From: JANQPX01 sp050633905
GTDB lineage: Bacteria; Pseudomonadota; Alphaproteobacteria; Geminicoccales; Geminicoccaceae
Direction of reading: 5' to 3'
Assembly: GCA_050633905.1 (NCBI GenBank)
Contig: JBOEHJ010000071.1
Location: 139,969-203,968 of the forward strand
Length of the DNA: 64,000 bases
Shown here: in pieces, positions 1 through 9,537 of the stretch
Layout: every line of letters begins with the position of its first letter
Numbering within the stretch: position 1 is the first letter of the stretch
Position numbers and translations under genes: made by a program
The notes under the pieces: model-generated
Told to the model about the DNA's origin: nothing
The model's input: only the letters and a program-made list of their open reading frames with translations
Database searches by the model: none

Positions 1-1
1 G

Positions 2-574
2 CCCGCCGGCTCGGCCTCGGCCACGTCGGAAGCATTGATCAAGATCATCACCGGCTATGAAGCCAACCAGGACTATACTGCCGTCCGCCTCAGCTGGGGT
101 GAGGGCTACACCGCCCTCGCCGACGGCAAGATCGATATGATGGTGCGGCCAGCCGAGGTTGGCTCGGCTAACATCGAACAGTTTGGGCTGTCAGGCGAGT
201 TTCGGGTGCTATCCATTCCAGCAGATGCCGTTTCCTCCGATGCCATGCAGGAGCTTTTCGGCCGACCGGGTCGCGGCATGGCGAGCTTCGATAGCGGTGT
301 TTACAAGGGGCAGCTGACCAAAGGCGAGATCACGGCGCTTGGCTTCTTTCAGTTCGTTGGCACTCACAGCGGTGCTTCGGACGAAGCGGTTTACGAGGCA
401 ACGAAGTCTTTCTGGGAGAACATCGAGGAGGTGCAGGCCACCGCTTTCTTTCTGAAGGACGTTACCAAGGAAACTGCCTTCACCGCCGTGAACGTGCCGC
501 TTCATCCTGGTGCTCTTCGTTACTACCGGGAAGCTGGCTTCGACATTCCGGACGAACTGCGCGCCGCCGAATAA
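2..574 (+). CDS. TAXI-family TRAP transporter solute receptor, C-terminal part
   Basis: The gene enters from the left edge, so the start and signal peptide are missing; about 190 residues remain. The visible part runs from a glycine/serine/alanine-rich ligand-contact segment (PAGSASATSEALIKIITGY) to the end (FDIPDELRAAE), and includes ALADGKIDMMV and the late HPGALRYYREAGF segment seen in TAXI (TRAP-associated extracytoplasmic immunogenic) receptors. These periplasmic proteins bind a carboxylated solute and deliver it to a TRAP permease. The next gene, 76 bp downstream on the same strand, is a fused TRAP permease, the usual partner of TAXI receptors. The substrate cannot be told from the sequence, although a sulfatase follows in the same operon. 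Confidence 0.85.
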   Translation, partial: PAGSASATSEALIKIITGYEANQDYTAVRLSWGEGYTALADGKIDMMVRPAEVGSANIEQFGLSGEFRVLSIPADAVSSDAMQELFGRPGRGMASFDSGVYKGQLTKGEITALGFFQFVGTHSGASDEAVYEATKSFWENIEEVQATAFFLKDVTKETAFTAVNVPLHPGALRYYREAGFDIPDELRAAE

Positions 575-650
575 CCGGCGAGGCGCCGGCTCTGGTTTCA
601 GGATCGGAGTCGATTGGCTGGACAGCATCATCGGATGATGGAGATCTGCG

Positions 651-2576
651 ATGTCTAAGCCGGGCGGCGCGATCCTTTCCGACAGCCTTATCATGAAGTG
701 GCTTTGGACCGCCGCCTGTCTCGGGCTCGGCCTGATCGCCCTTTACAGCTCAGGTATTGGCCTCCTTGATCCCAAGCTGCATCGTGCCGGCGGTTTCGCG
801 TTGGCGCTTGTCGTCGGTATTCTCGCAGCGCGCAAGAAGCGGCATGAAGCGACGTTCGGCAGTGCATTGCCGGAGATGGTGCATAATCTGGTCGATCTGG
901 CGCTCCTGGTGGCGGGCCTCTGGTCGATCTGGGCGTTCTTCAATGTGCAGACGCAGATGGAGGAAGCCCTCTACGACGTATCTGATGGCGACGCTTGGCC
1001 GGCCTTGGCTGGCTTGGCCGTTTTCCTCGAACTTTGTCGTCGGCTCTGGGGTTGGGGGCTCTTCTGCGTCGGCGCTTTTGCGGTCGTTTACCTGCTCTTC
1101 GGCAAGGATCTACCAGGCATTCTCGCCCATACTGGGTTCGAGTTGAAAGAAGTTGCCGAGTCGCTCTGGTACAATACCAACAAAGGTGTATTCGGCTCGA
1201 TTACCAATATTGTGCTTTCTACAGTCTTCATCTTCATCATCTTCGGAACGCTCCTGGAAGGAACAGGTGCCGGTGCGACCCTCCTGAAATTTGCCTTTAT
1301 CGTGACCCGGCGAACCCGTGGTGGCCCAGCCCATGCGGCGATCCTGGCGTCATCGATGTTTGGCACGATGTCCGGTTCCACCGTCGCCAACATCGTCGGC
1401 ACCGGCACCTTCACGATCCCGATGATCAAGAAACGCGGCTTTTCACCAGCCTTCGCTGGCGGGATCGAGGCCACCGCGTCTTCGGGCGGCCAGATCATGC
1501 CGCCGATCATGGGCGCCGCCGCCCTGGTCATGGCCGATCTCACCGGGGTCGGCTATCTGAACGTGATCGTTGCTGCATTCTTCCCAGCACTCTTCTATTA
1601 CTTCAGCCTGTTTGCCGCCGTCACCGTCGAGGCGCGTCGGCAGGGCATTCAGGTCCAGTCGCTCACCATGGATGACCAGATCACGCGGATCGATCTGATC
1701 AACGCCGTCCTGTTCGTCGGCCCGATCTTGACCGTCATTTTTTCGCTCTTGCTGGGACTCTCGACATCAGCAGCCGGATTTTATGCGGTCATCGTGTTGC
1801 TGGCGCTTTCGGTGGTGAATCCGGATGTGCGAAGTGATCCCAAGCGGGTTTGGAACTCGTTCCTGGCAGGTGCCAAATCGGGAGCGACTCTGCTCATTGC
1901 TATCGCCGCCATCGGCATTCTGGTCGGCTCGTTGGACTCGACGGGTCTCGGGCTAAAGCTTGCCAACGTCATCTCGTCGATCCGGGGTGAAAGCCTGTTT
2001 TCAGCACTCCTGGTCGCCATGGCCGGTGCCCTCATCCTGGGCATGGGGATGCCCACTCTTCCGGCCTATTTGATCATCATCCTTGTCATGGGCCCTGCCA
2101 TTCAAGCGCTTGGTGTCTCCATGCTGACCGCGCATATGTTTGTTTTTTACTACGGGGTCGCCTCGTCGCTCACCCCGCCTGTAGCAATCGCTGCCTATGC
2201 GGCGGCCCCGATTGCGAAGGCCAATCCTTTGATGACAGCCTTGATGTCGTTCCGCTTGGGCATGGCGAAGTTCATCATCCCCTTCATCTTCGCCTTCTAC
2301 CCGACCATTCTGATCGTCGAAGAGTTCAGCCTCTTGCCGTTCCTTTGGATCGTGGCGCGCACCTGCTTCTGCATCTGGCTCTTCTCGTCGGCGCTATCTG
2401 CTTACGATCGAGGCCGTCTGACAATCGTCGAGGTGGTGCTCCGTTTTGGTACCGCCTTCGCTCTTCTTGCACTTAGTCCGATTGTCCATTTGCCGGCGCT
2501 GGTGATTGGTGTGACCTTGATTCTGTTCGATTTGCGCCGAGCAAAGGATGCTTCGGTCGTGAGAGGAACTGCCTGA
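651..2576 (+). CDS. TRAP transporter fused permease (DctQ-DctM type)
   Basis: This 641-residue polytopic membrane protein has the length of fused small-plus-large TRAP permeases. The first roughly 180 residues carry the extra helices equivalent to the small subunit. The large-subunit part follows, with the signatures GTMSGSTVANIVGTGTFTIP and GGQIMPPIMGAAALVMA near residues 240-290 and GMGMPTLPAYLI near 465. It forms the sodium-driven translocation channel for the TAXI receptor upstream. The ATG at 651 follows a GGAG Shine-Dalgarno sequence at about 7 nt. Its TGA overlaps the ATG of the sulfatase gene (TGATG), which suggests translational coupling. Confidence 0.92.
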   Translation: MSKPGGAILSDSLIMKWLWTAACLGLGLIALYSSGIGLLDPKLHRAGGFALALVVGILAARKKRHEATFGSALPEMVHNLVDLALLVAGLWSIWAFFNVQTQMEEALYDVSDGDAWPALAGLAVFLELCRRLWGWGLFCVGAFAVVYLLFGKDLPGILAHTGFELKEVAESLWYNTNKGVFGSITNIVLSTVFIFIIFGTLLEGTGAGATLLKFAFIVTRRTRGGPAHAAILASSMFGTMSGSTVANIVGTGTFTIPMIKKRGFSPAFAGGIEATASSGGQIMPPIMGAAALVMADLTGVGYLNVIVAAFFPALFYYFSLFAAVTVEARRQGIQVQSLTMDDQITRIDLINAVLFVGPILTVIFSLLLGLSTSAAGFYAVIVLLALSVVNPDVRSDPKRVWNSFLAGAKSGATLLIAIAAIGILVGSLDSTGLGLKLANVISSIRGESLFSALLVAMAGALILGMGMPTLPAYLIIILVMGPAIQALGVSMLTAHMFVFYYGVASSLTPPVAIAAYAAAPIAKANPLMTALMSFRLGMAKFIIPFIFAFYPTILIVEEFSLLPFLWIVARTCFCIWLFSSALSAYDRGRLTIVEVVLRFGTAFALLALSPIVHLPALVIGVTLILFDLRRAKDASVVRGTA

Positions 2577-4147
2577 TGGCCAAGCGTCCGAGTTTCCTTT
2601 TCATCATCACCGACCAGCACCGCGCCGATCATCTCGGCTGCGGCGGTAACCCGATCGTGCGCACACCGAATATCGATGGCATCGCAGCGAAAGGCCGTTG
2701 CTATGATCGGTTCTACGTTGCCAACCCGATTTGCATGCCGAACCGCGCTTCGATTATGACCGGCCGCATGTGCTCGGTTCACGGTGCTCGCCATAACGGC
2801 ATCCCCCTTTCCCGCGATCACACCACCTTCGTCGAGTTATTGCGCGATGCCGGCTACCGCACCGGTTTGATCGGCAAGTCGCATCTGCAAAGCTTCACGG
2901 GCCTGCCAGCCACCAACACTTACCAGACGGTGGATGGGCTCCACACGCCATCCCCACATTTGCGCGACGCTCACAAGAACAACCGGCACTCAAAAGACTA
3001 CGACCTCGAGGTGACGCCTAAATGGGACCGCCCGCTGGCCGAACGCATCGACGACAATTTCTACGGCTTTGAACATGTCGAGGTCGCCGCCGACCATGCT
3101 GATCGGGCGTCCGGCGACTATCTGCTCTGGGCTCGATCAGAGCATCCCGATTTCGATGCGTTGGTCGGACCCGAGAATGCGCTCGCCGACAATCGCATCC
3201 ATGCCCCCCAAGCTTGGCGGACAGCGGTGCCGGAAGAACTCTACTCCACGACCTGGATCGCGGACCGGAGCGAAACTTGGCTTGCCGACCGTGCTGGCGA
3301 AGACGCTCCGTTCTTCCTGCAGATGTCCTTCCCGGACCCGCATCATCCCTTTACGCCGCCAGGTCGCTACTGGGACATGTACGACCCCGGCGACATGAAG
3401 CTTCCTGCCTCATTCGGTAAAGGCGATCTACCCCCGCTTCGTGCCATGCGCGAGGCCCTTTCGAGCAAGACCGACCCGCGTGACAACCAAAATCCCTTTG
3501 CCGTGACCGAGGAGGAAGCGCGCCAGATTATCGCTTTGACCTTTGGCATGATCACCATGATCGATGACGCGATCGGCCGCGTGCTGAAACGGCTTGATGA
3601 ACTCGGGCTCGCCGATGATACGGTGGTGATCTTCACGTCGGATCACGGCGACTATATGGGTGATCACGGGCTGATGCTGAAGCTCCTATTACATTACCAG
3701 AGCATCATCCGTGTACCGTTCCTTTGGCAGGACCCGAAAGTGCCGGAACGACAAGGCAGCGACAGCGGGCTCGCGTCATCGATCGACATATCAGCGACAA
3801 TCTTGGCAAGGGCCGGCATCCAACCTTTCAACGGCCTCCAGGGCCGTGATCTCTTATCGACCGAACCGCCCGAGGCGATCCTCGTCGAGGAGGACAGCCA
3901 GCGCACCATGACAGGCTTCGACCGTCCACAGCGCGTTCGGACGATCGTGACGGATCGGTATCGCATGTCTTTGCGCGAAGGTGAAAACTGGAACGAGCTC
4001 TATAACTTGTATGAGGATCCGAACGAACTGGCCAATCGATACGACGATCCTTCTTATCTGAAGATCAGGCAATGTCTCGGCGAAACCATGTTGAGACGCA
4101 TGATCGCCCTTCAAGACCGAGCACCACTTCCCGCCTACCGCGCCTGA
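2576..4147 (+). CDS. Type I sulfatase / phosphonate monoester hydrolase family enzyme
   Basis: This 523-residue member of the alkaline phosphatase superfamily starts with FLFIITDQHRADHLGCGGNP, which supplies the first metal-binding Asp (D13). The nucleophile motif is CMPNRASIMTGR with Cys53. It fits C-x-P-x-R, the signal for conversion of Cys to formylglycine, so the enzyme needs a maturase encoded elsewhere. A second metal motif is TSDHGDYMGDHG near residue 350. There is no obvious signal peptide, so it probably acts in the cytoplasm on an imported compound. It overlaps the TRAP permease gene by one base. Sulfate ester, choline sulfate-like or phosphonate monoester substrates are all possible; the operon suggests the TRAP system brings in the substrate. 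Confidence 0.85.
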   Translation: MAKRPSFLFIITDQHRADHLGCGGNPIVRTPNIDGIAAKGRCYDRFYVANPICMPNRASIMTGRMCSVHGARHNGIPLSRDHTTFVELLRDAGYRTGLIGKSHLQSFTGLPATNTYQTVDGLHTPSPHLRDAHKNNRHSKDYDLEVTPKWDRPLAERIDDNFYGFEHVEVAADHADRASGDYLLWARSEHPDFDALVGPENALADNRIHAPQAWRTAVPEELYSTTWIADRSETWLADRAGEDAPFFLQMSFPDPHHPFTPPGRYWDMYDPGDMKLPASFGKGDLPPLRAMREALSSKTDPRDNQNPFAVTEEEARQIIALTFGMITMIDDAIGRVLKRLDELGLADDTVVIFTSDHGDYMGDHGLMLKLLLHYQSIIRVPFLWQDPKVPERQGSDSGLASSIDISATILARAGIQPFNGLQGRDLLSTEPPEAILVEEDSQRTMTGFDRPQRVRTIVTDRYRMSLREGENWNELYNLYEDPNELANRYDDPSYLKIRQCLGETMLRRMIALQDRAPLPAYRA

Positions 4148-4899
4148 ACCCATCCGTCTGCAAGTTACGCATCTTTTCGGAGTGACAACACGGACAACTT
4201 AGACTCCGCTTTTGCTCAACACTGCAGCTTCAGCTAGCTAAGCGGGAGCTTTAGTCAACAATAGCAATAACGGGTTTGGGCCCTGGCCGTGAGAACCCAT
4301 CATCCACCCGAAGCAAGGTCCGTCGCCGGTACGAAGGATCAGTTCAGGCCGCAATGTCCGCAGTGGCATCGCAAGATGACCACGCTACCGAAAGATAGGC
4401 CGACTGTTCCTCATCGTATCCCATCAGGTGACAGCATGACGCTGATCACGGACAGAAGCACGAGTTCGCCCACAGGATTGAAGCTCAAAAAAAGGAGGGG
4501 TGATACATGGCCAGTTGCAGAAGCGGTCGTTAGTGAATTCGTGCGTCTTTCTAAAGACTACATCTATTGCGGCGATCAGAATCATCATGGATCCGTCACC
4601 TGGGAGAAATCTATATGGATATGCGCTTGCTAGCCGAATGAAAAAAACCATAGGTTTATTGTATTTATGTATAGATATCTAAAATGGCTATTCTATCGGT
4701 CTGTAAAATAGGCGAGATGCTGAAATTATAGCTTGATTGTTTTTTGTAAACAGTATATCCAACAACTTAGAATTGAATTTTACTTATAAATATCCTAAAA
4801 GTTAAATTTTTTAACCCTGTAATGGTTATATTTGGTTTCTTGCTGTCAATTTGCGTCCAGACGCAGTGATTAGGCTGTCAACAAAGTCCCAAAGGGACA
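4148..4899. other. Gene-poor spacer, AT-rich in its second half
   Basis: No reading frame here looks like a protein. About 4625-4850 is far more AT-rich than the flanking genes. A very strong Shine-Dalgarno-like run (AAAGGAGGGG, 4491-4500) precedes an ATG at 4507 that opens an ORF of only eight codons, ending at 4533. It could be a leader peptide or the leftover start of a decayed gene. The last 50 bases carry two inverted repeats listed separately. Confidence 0.5.
4852..4898 (+). promoter_or_regulatory. Two adjacent inverted repeats upstream of a GGDEF-EAL gene
   Basis: TGCGTC-CA-GACGCA (4852-4865) is a perfect 6-bp inverted repeat with a 2-nt spacer. GTCCC-AAA-GGGAC (4886-4898) is a perfect 5-bp inverted repeat that ends one base before the TTG start codon at 4900. 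The first could be an operator. The second would place a small hairpin over the ribosome binding region. No strong Shine-Dalgarno sequence is visible apart from GGGAC within the second repeat. The functions are inferred from position only. Confidence 0.4.
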
Positions 4900-7488
4900 T
4901 TGCAAGTGGCATCGAAATTGACGACCAGACAAGGAAAGCGACCCTCTTGCGGGCAAAACAAGGCCAGGAACAACACTTCAACTGATGGCAACCTGGAATC
5001 CAGTCAGGCAAGTAATGAAGCCTTCCGGAGGGTTGTCAAGATCGCACCAGACGGCGTCGTGATCCATCAGGGCGGGCGTATCATCTTCGCCAATCATGTA
5101 GCTGCTGAACAATATGGCGCCAACGATCCGAGCGAGATTATCGGATGCAGCGGGCTGGATTTTGTGGCGCCTGCCGATCATCAACGGATGGTCGAATTTG
5201 TCGAACAAATCAACATTGGGAAAGGCGGCCAATCTAAACGGGCACACTTTCAAAGAATGCACTTCGACGGAAGCCTTGTTGACGTCGAAGTGCTCGCTAT
5301 GAAAATTGAATGGGGCGGAAAACCAGCGATTCTCAATATGGTACGTGATATTTCGGTGCACGTGCAGGCTGATGCGCGGTTGCAAGATTTTCTTTCTACT
5401 GCGACCCGCTGGCTTTGGGAAACCGATGTCGAACACCGTTTCACCTATATCTCGGACTTTAATCAAGGCAACCTCGTCTCAGCACAAATCATCGGTAAGA
5501 CTCGTTGGGAGTTGGGCGGTTTAATGTCCGATCCCAATGAGCGGTGGCAGGCGCATATGGCTGACCTTGAGGCCAGGCGACCTTTTCGCGATTTTGAATA
5601 CCAATCCGCTACCGAAGCTTGGCGTGGCAGGTACCTCTCAATCAGTGGCATGCCGGTTTTCGATGTTCACGGTGCCTTTAAGGGATATCGTGGCACCACC
5701 CGCGATATCACCAAGCAAAAGATGGCCGAACTTGCACTTAGGGAGAGCGAGCAGCGTTTCAAACTAGCACTGGAGGGAGCAAGAGGCGGCGTCTTCGACA
5801 TCGATCTCGTCAGCGGTAAGATAACCTATGATGAGCAATCGGCTCTGATGCTGGGTTACGATCGAGCAGACGAGATTCCAGGAGAGCTCGCCGACTGGAT
5901 GGATCGACTACATCCCGATGACCGTGAAGCAGCGCGAACGAGGCTGGATGAGTTTCTAGAAGGCAAATCCGATACTTTGCTATCCGAACAGCGGCAGAGA
6001 ACTAAGTCCGGCGGCTGGATATGGTTCTCTTGCATCGGCAAGGTGGTCGAGCGCAACGCTGATGGCCATCCACTGCGTCTGCTTGGGGTGCGGTTCGATA
6101 TAACCGAACGTAAGCAGGCAGAGCAGTTGATCGAACATATGGCCTTGCATGATGCACTCACCAAACTGCCCAACAGAATCTACTTTACCAGCGAGCTCGA
6201 AAGAGCTTGTTTTGCTGCCAAGCGTGATGGCACCAAACTCGCAGTACTCTTTCTTGATCTCGACCATTTCAAGGACATCAATGATGCTCATGGCCATACG
6301 GTCGGTGACAAGCTTCTTGTCGAGGTCGCCAGCCGTCTGAAATCATGTTTGCGCGGAGGAGATCTCGTCGCACGTTTTGGTGGCGACGAGTTCGTCATGG
6401 TTGTGAGCCAACCACACGGAGCTGTCTCGATCAGTTGTCTGGCGGATCGTATTACCAAGATCATTGAGGCGCCATGCGAGATTGATGACTTCGTGGTCAA
6501 TACCAGTATCAGTATTGGTGTGGCGATCTATCCAGATGACGGTATTGATGCCGAACGAATTCTAGCGAATGCCGATTTGGCACTTTACAAGGCCAAAAGT
6601 GATGGCCGACATACTTGGCGGGTTTTCGATTGCCGCCTGCAACGCCAGCTGCAGGCACAACGTTCACTGGATCAAGAGCTACGCCATGCCCTTGAGCGGC
6701 AGCAGTTTGAGCTTCACTATCAACCGATTATCGGTGTAGCCGACGATCGTATCAGAGGCTTCGAGGCTCTTATTCGTTGGAATCACCCAGAACGCGGGCA
6801 GATCCTACCCGAAGCGTTCGTCCCAGCGACAGAGCGAAATCGGTTGATTGTTCCGCTGACTGAATGGGTTCTTCAGGAGGCAACCACCCAGCTGCAGAGC
6901 TGGCCTTCCAATGGGCCGGCCGAGTACAAGATTGCGGTCAATGTCTCGCCGATCATGCTTAAACTCCAAGGTTTTACTGATCTCGTCGACCGTTGCTTAG
7001 CGACAACAGACTGCGATCCACGACGACTGGTGATTGAGATTACCGAGGAAGCGCTAGTCGAAGAAGCTAGGGTCATCTCTGTTCTCATAGCGCTGAGACA
7101 AAGGGGCGTGACGATTGCCATTGATGACTTTGGTACAGGCTATTCATCGATGGCACGGTTGAAGAGCCTACCGATTGATATCCTCAAGATCGACCGCTCG
7201 TTTCTCGCCAATGTCGCCGACGATGCCAACGATGCAACCATTGTCGAATCACTGGTGAATGTCGGACATGGCCTAGGTAAGAACGTGGTTGCGGAAGGAG
7301 TTGAAACCGCCGAGCAGCTCAGGTTTCTCGAGGCCATTGGCTGTGATACTGCTCAAGGTTTCTTCATCAACCGGGCGATGGTCGCAAGAGATATACCTCG
7401 TTGGTCTGAGCAATGGCAATCAACACCGCGGTGTTGTGGGATCAATAGCAGCGGAAACGCTGACTTGAAGGAAGCGAGTGCAGGCTGA
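4900..7488 (+). CDS. PAS-PAS-PAS-GGDEF-EAL cyclic-di-GMP turnover protein
   Basis: This 862-residue soluble sensor protein has three PAS-like regions, at about 35-155, 160-275 and 280-405; the second and third end in the typical TTRDIT and RFDITERK segments. The GGDEF domain spans about 415-570, with the active-site motif RFGGDEF (494-498) and an intact inhibitory I-site R485-G-G-D488 five residues upstream. The EAL domain spans about 590-840. It keeps EAL (622-624) plus NVSP, EITE, DDFGTGYS, KIDRSF and AEGVET, so both cyclase and phosphodiesterase could be active. No membrane segments are seen. The first in-frame start is TTG 4900, with GTG 4906 as an alternative. It stands alone between long spacers, and the signal it senses is unknown. 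Confidence 0.9.
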   Translation: MQVASKLTTRQGKRPSCGQNKARNNTSTDGNLESSQASNEAFRRVVKIAPDGVVIHQGGRIIFANHVAAEQYGANDPSEIIGCSGLDFVAPADHQRMVEFVEQINIGKGGQSKRAHFQRMHFDGSLVDVEVLAMKIEWGGKPAILNMVRDISVHVQADARLQDFLSTATRWLWETDVEHRFTYISDFNQGNLVSAQIIGKTRWELGGLMSDPNERWQAHMADLEARRPFRDFEYQSATEAWRGRYLSISGMPVFDVHGAFKGYRGTTRDITKQKMAELALRESEQRFKLALEGARGGVFDIDLVSGKITYDEQSALMLGYDRADEIPGELADWMDRLHPDDREAARTRLDEFLEGKSDTLLSEQRQRTKSGGWIWFSCIGKVVERNADGHPLRLLGVRFDITERKQAEQLIEHMALHDALTKLPNRIYFTSELERACFAAKRDGTKLAVLFLDLDHFKDINDAHGHTVGDKLLVEVASRLKSCLRGGDLVARFGGDEFVMVVSQPHGAVSISCLADRITKIIEAPCEIDDFVVNTSISIGVAIYPDDGIDAERILANADLALYKAKSDGRHTWRVFDCRLQRQLQAQRSLDQELRHALERQQFELHYQPIIGVADDRIRGFEALIRWNHPERGQILPEAFVPATERNRLIVPLTEWVLQEATTQLQSWPSNGPAEYKIAVNVSPIMLKLQGFTDLVDRCLATTDCDPRRLVIEITEEALVEEARVISVLIALRQRGVTIAIDDFGTGYSSMARLKSLPIDILKIDRSFLANVADDANDATIVESLVNVGHGLGKNVVAEGVETAEQLRFLEAIGCDTAQGFFINRAMVARDIPRWSEQWQSTPRCCGINSSGNADLKEASAG

Positions 7489-8199
7489 ATTTGGCCCATC
7501 CCGGATCACTTCCAGTTCGTAACCAGGTAGTAGTATCTGGTGATTACCGATATTGGAGACCGTCAACGGACAGGTCTTTCAAGATTCCTGAGATATCCTT
7601 TGTGGGTCTTGGCCGCGCGACAAGGAAATATTGAACGCTCTGATTAGAAAATCACTTTGGTCGAAATTTGAAAAATGGTCTTTTCGTACATAGCGATATT
7701 CCGGGCTTTCACTTAACCCAGCCCCATCAGATGGCCAAAACCATGACGTCTCAATCATGATTTCAGTCATACGACCAAAAACGATCTTCAAATCCCCATT
7801 GAGGGTAACGCCTCGTCACCTCTGTAGCAGTTTCCTAATCTGAGAAAACCTGCCCATTAGTTGCCGCTAACTGCAGCGCATCTAGTATGGTTCTAGACTT
7901 GGTAGGAAGCGCCGCTAGTCAGCAGATTCAGTTGAATATCAATAATTAGGCGCTTAATCCAAAAATGTTGGTTCTTCTTATTTATTCATCTCGCCGATTC
8001 ACAATGATATTGCCAATACGAAAATCATCATGATCATCGAAGATGTGGGTTATCCGAATACGATTGTCTCCAGTGGTTAGAATGTCAGGATTTAAATGTC
8101 GCAGCGTTTGCCAGTCGAACGTCCGCTTCCGGTGCAATATCAGCTAGAGGGCTTGCTTCTGCTCAGTGCAGGAGCGGCCACTCGGCGATCCAATGGACG
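7489..8199. other. Gene-poor spacer
   Basis: About 710 bases lie between the converging ends of the GGDEF-EAL gene and the LysE-family gene. Base composition is lower in GC than the genes around it, especially 7900-8090. The short ORFs present have no recognisable features and no good ribosome binding sites. I see no RNA gene and no clear terminator. Confidence 0.5.
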
Positions 8200-8811
8200 C
8201 TATCTCTCGGACAGCGCCAGTCTCAATCCTAACAGCCCAAAGACCCCTGCAAACGATCGTTTCAACCAACGCATCACGTCGGGGCGGGCAATCACATAGT
8301 CACGCGTGCAGGCAGCGCATGCTCCGTAACCGACGAAGACGACGAACGTCATCAGCATGAAGACCCCAGCAAGACCGAGCAGCAACGGCGTTGGGTTCAG
8401 CGTTCCCTCTGGAACGAATTGCGGTAGGAAGGCAAAGAAGAACAGCGTCAGCTTTGGATTGAAAAAGTTCAAAAGGATGCCGTTGCGGATGATTCGACCA
8501 GCCGAAACATGTGTCTGCTCCGCCGACACATCGAGCGCAGAGCCATCACGTAGGATGCTCCATGCCATGTAAAACAGATATAGTACGCCTAGATATTTCA
8601 CGAAATGGAATGCCATCGCGCTCGTGTGCATCAGTGCGGCAAGACCGGCAACGCTCGCGACGATATGCCAGACAATGCCGAGCGTGCAGCCGAAGGCTGC
8701 TATGATACTGGCCTTCATACCTTGCCCCAACCCCACTGCAAGAGTGTAGAGCACCCCTGTTCCAGGCAAGAGTACGACGACGAGAGAGGTCAGTAGAAAC
8801 TCGATGCTCAT
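8200..8811 (-). CDS. LysE/RhtB family amino-acid exporter
   Basis: This 203-residue membrane protein is the normal size for the family, with about six hydrophobic segments. The N-terminal LLPGTGVLYTLAVGLGQG matches the family's first-helix motif (PG followed by G-x-x-x-G). The central GILLNFFNPKLTLFFFAFLP is the conserved N-PK segment. Relatives export amino acids such as lysine, threonine or homoserine lactone, or other small polar compounds. The start is 10 bp after the stop of the upstream amidotransferase-like gene, so the two are probably co-transcribed. The exported compound cannot be predicted. Confidence 0.9.
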   Translation of the reverse strand: MSIEFLLTSLVVVLLPGTGVLYTLAVGLGQGMKASIIAAFGCTLGIVWHIVASVAGLAALMHTSAMAFHFVKYLGVLYLFYMAWSILRDGSALDVSAEQTHVSAGRIIRNGILLNFFNPKLTLFFFAFLPQFVPEGTLNPTPLLLGLAGVFMLMTFVVFVGYGACAACTRDYVIARPDVMRWLKRSFAGVFGLLGLRLALSER

Positions 8812-8820
8812 GGAACCACC

Positions 8821-9537
8821 CTACGCTGCAAGAGAAAGTTTGCCTGCCGCTGCGGAAACGAAGGCTTCGATAAGCGGATGAGACTCGCCCACCAACGCAG
8901 AGCGTTCTGGTTGATAGGCCGTTCCGATGAAGAACGGGTGTGATTTTATCTCGATGGTTCTTGGATCGCCCTCAATGTCGAAACCGGCAATGTCCAACGC
9001 ACAGTTTTCGAACAGGCCCAAATATTGAGGCGCGATGCCATAGCTGCAGTGGTATTTTTCGGTGACACGCTTCGTGCCGTAGATTTTTGCGATATGTGAT
9101 CCAGGGACGAATGTGATATCGCCGCTCTGCTCGACAAGCGCACAGACAAGCGGGGCGATCAACGGCATCTCCGCGTCAGGATTGACTTCGCCATTGTCGG
9201 CCTTGGCATGACCGAGGACATTCCGAGCGAATTCGAGCACTGCGTGCTGGTAACCCCCGCATGTGCCCAAGAAAGGCATGCCCTTTTCGCGGGCGTGTCG
9301 GATCGCACCCAGAGCGCCTTCCATACTTGCATAAGGGCTGGCAGGGATGCACCAGATAGCATCAAATCCGCGTAGAGCCTCCGCAGGATTTTCAATATCT
9401 GCCGTGGCGATCCATACGCCTTCGTTCGGTTGACCCGTGCTCTTCGATGCGACATCTAGCGCCTTGGGGATCGCGATATGCGCCGTCACATCTGGGCTGT
9501 AATCGCCAACAAGCGCGATCCTCTTGATCTCCGCCAT
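8821..9537 (-). CDS. CTP-synthase C-terminal-like class I glutamine amidotransferase homologue
   Basis: This 238-residue protein resembles only the glutaminase half of CTP synthase. It opens with IALVGDYSPDVTAHIAIPKA, has an AIWCIPASPY oxyanion segment, and keeps the nucleophile elbow PFLGTCGGYQHAVLE with its cysteine. The catalytic His-Glu pair normally written HPE is YQPE here (near residue 212), so the histidine is replaced by glutamine and ordinary glutaminase activity is doubtful. I recall a family called 'CTP synthase C-terminal region-related (seleno)protein', which this may belong to. The ATG at 9537 has an AGGAG sequence 7 nt upstream. It is the first gene of a probable operon with the LysE-type exporter. 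Confidence 0.75.
   Translation of the reverse strand: MAEIKRIALVGDYSPDVTAHIAIPKALDVASKSTGQPNEGVWIATADIENPAEALRGFDAIWCIPASPYASMEGALGAIRHAREKGMPFLGTCGGYQHAVLEFARNVLGHAKADNGEVNPDAEMPLIAPLVCALVEQSGDITFVPGSHIAKIYGTKRVTEKYHCSYGIAPQYLGLFENCALDIAGFDIEGDPRTIEIKSHPFFIGTAYQPERSALVGESHPLIEAFVSAAAGKLSLAA

Noticed and set aside
4289..4633. 114-residue frame in the spacer after the sulfatase
   Set aside because: No ribosome binding site at its start, no recognisable domain and an unusual composition; judged non-coding.
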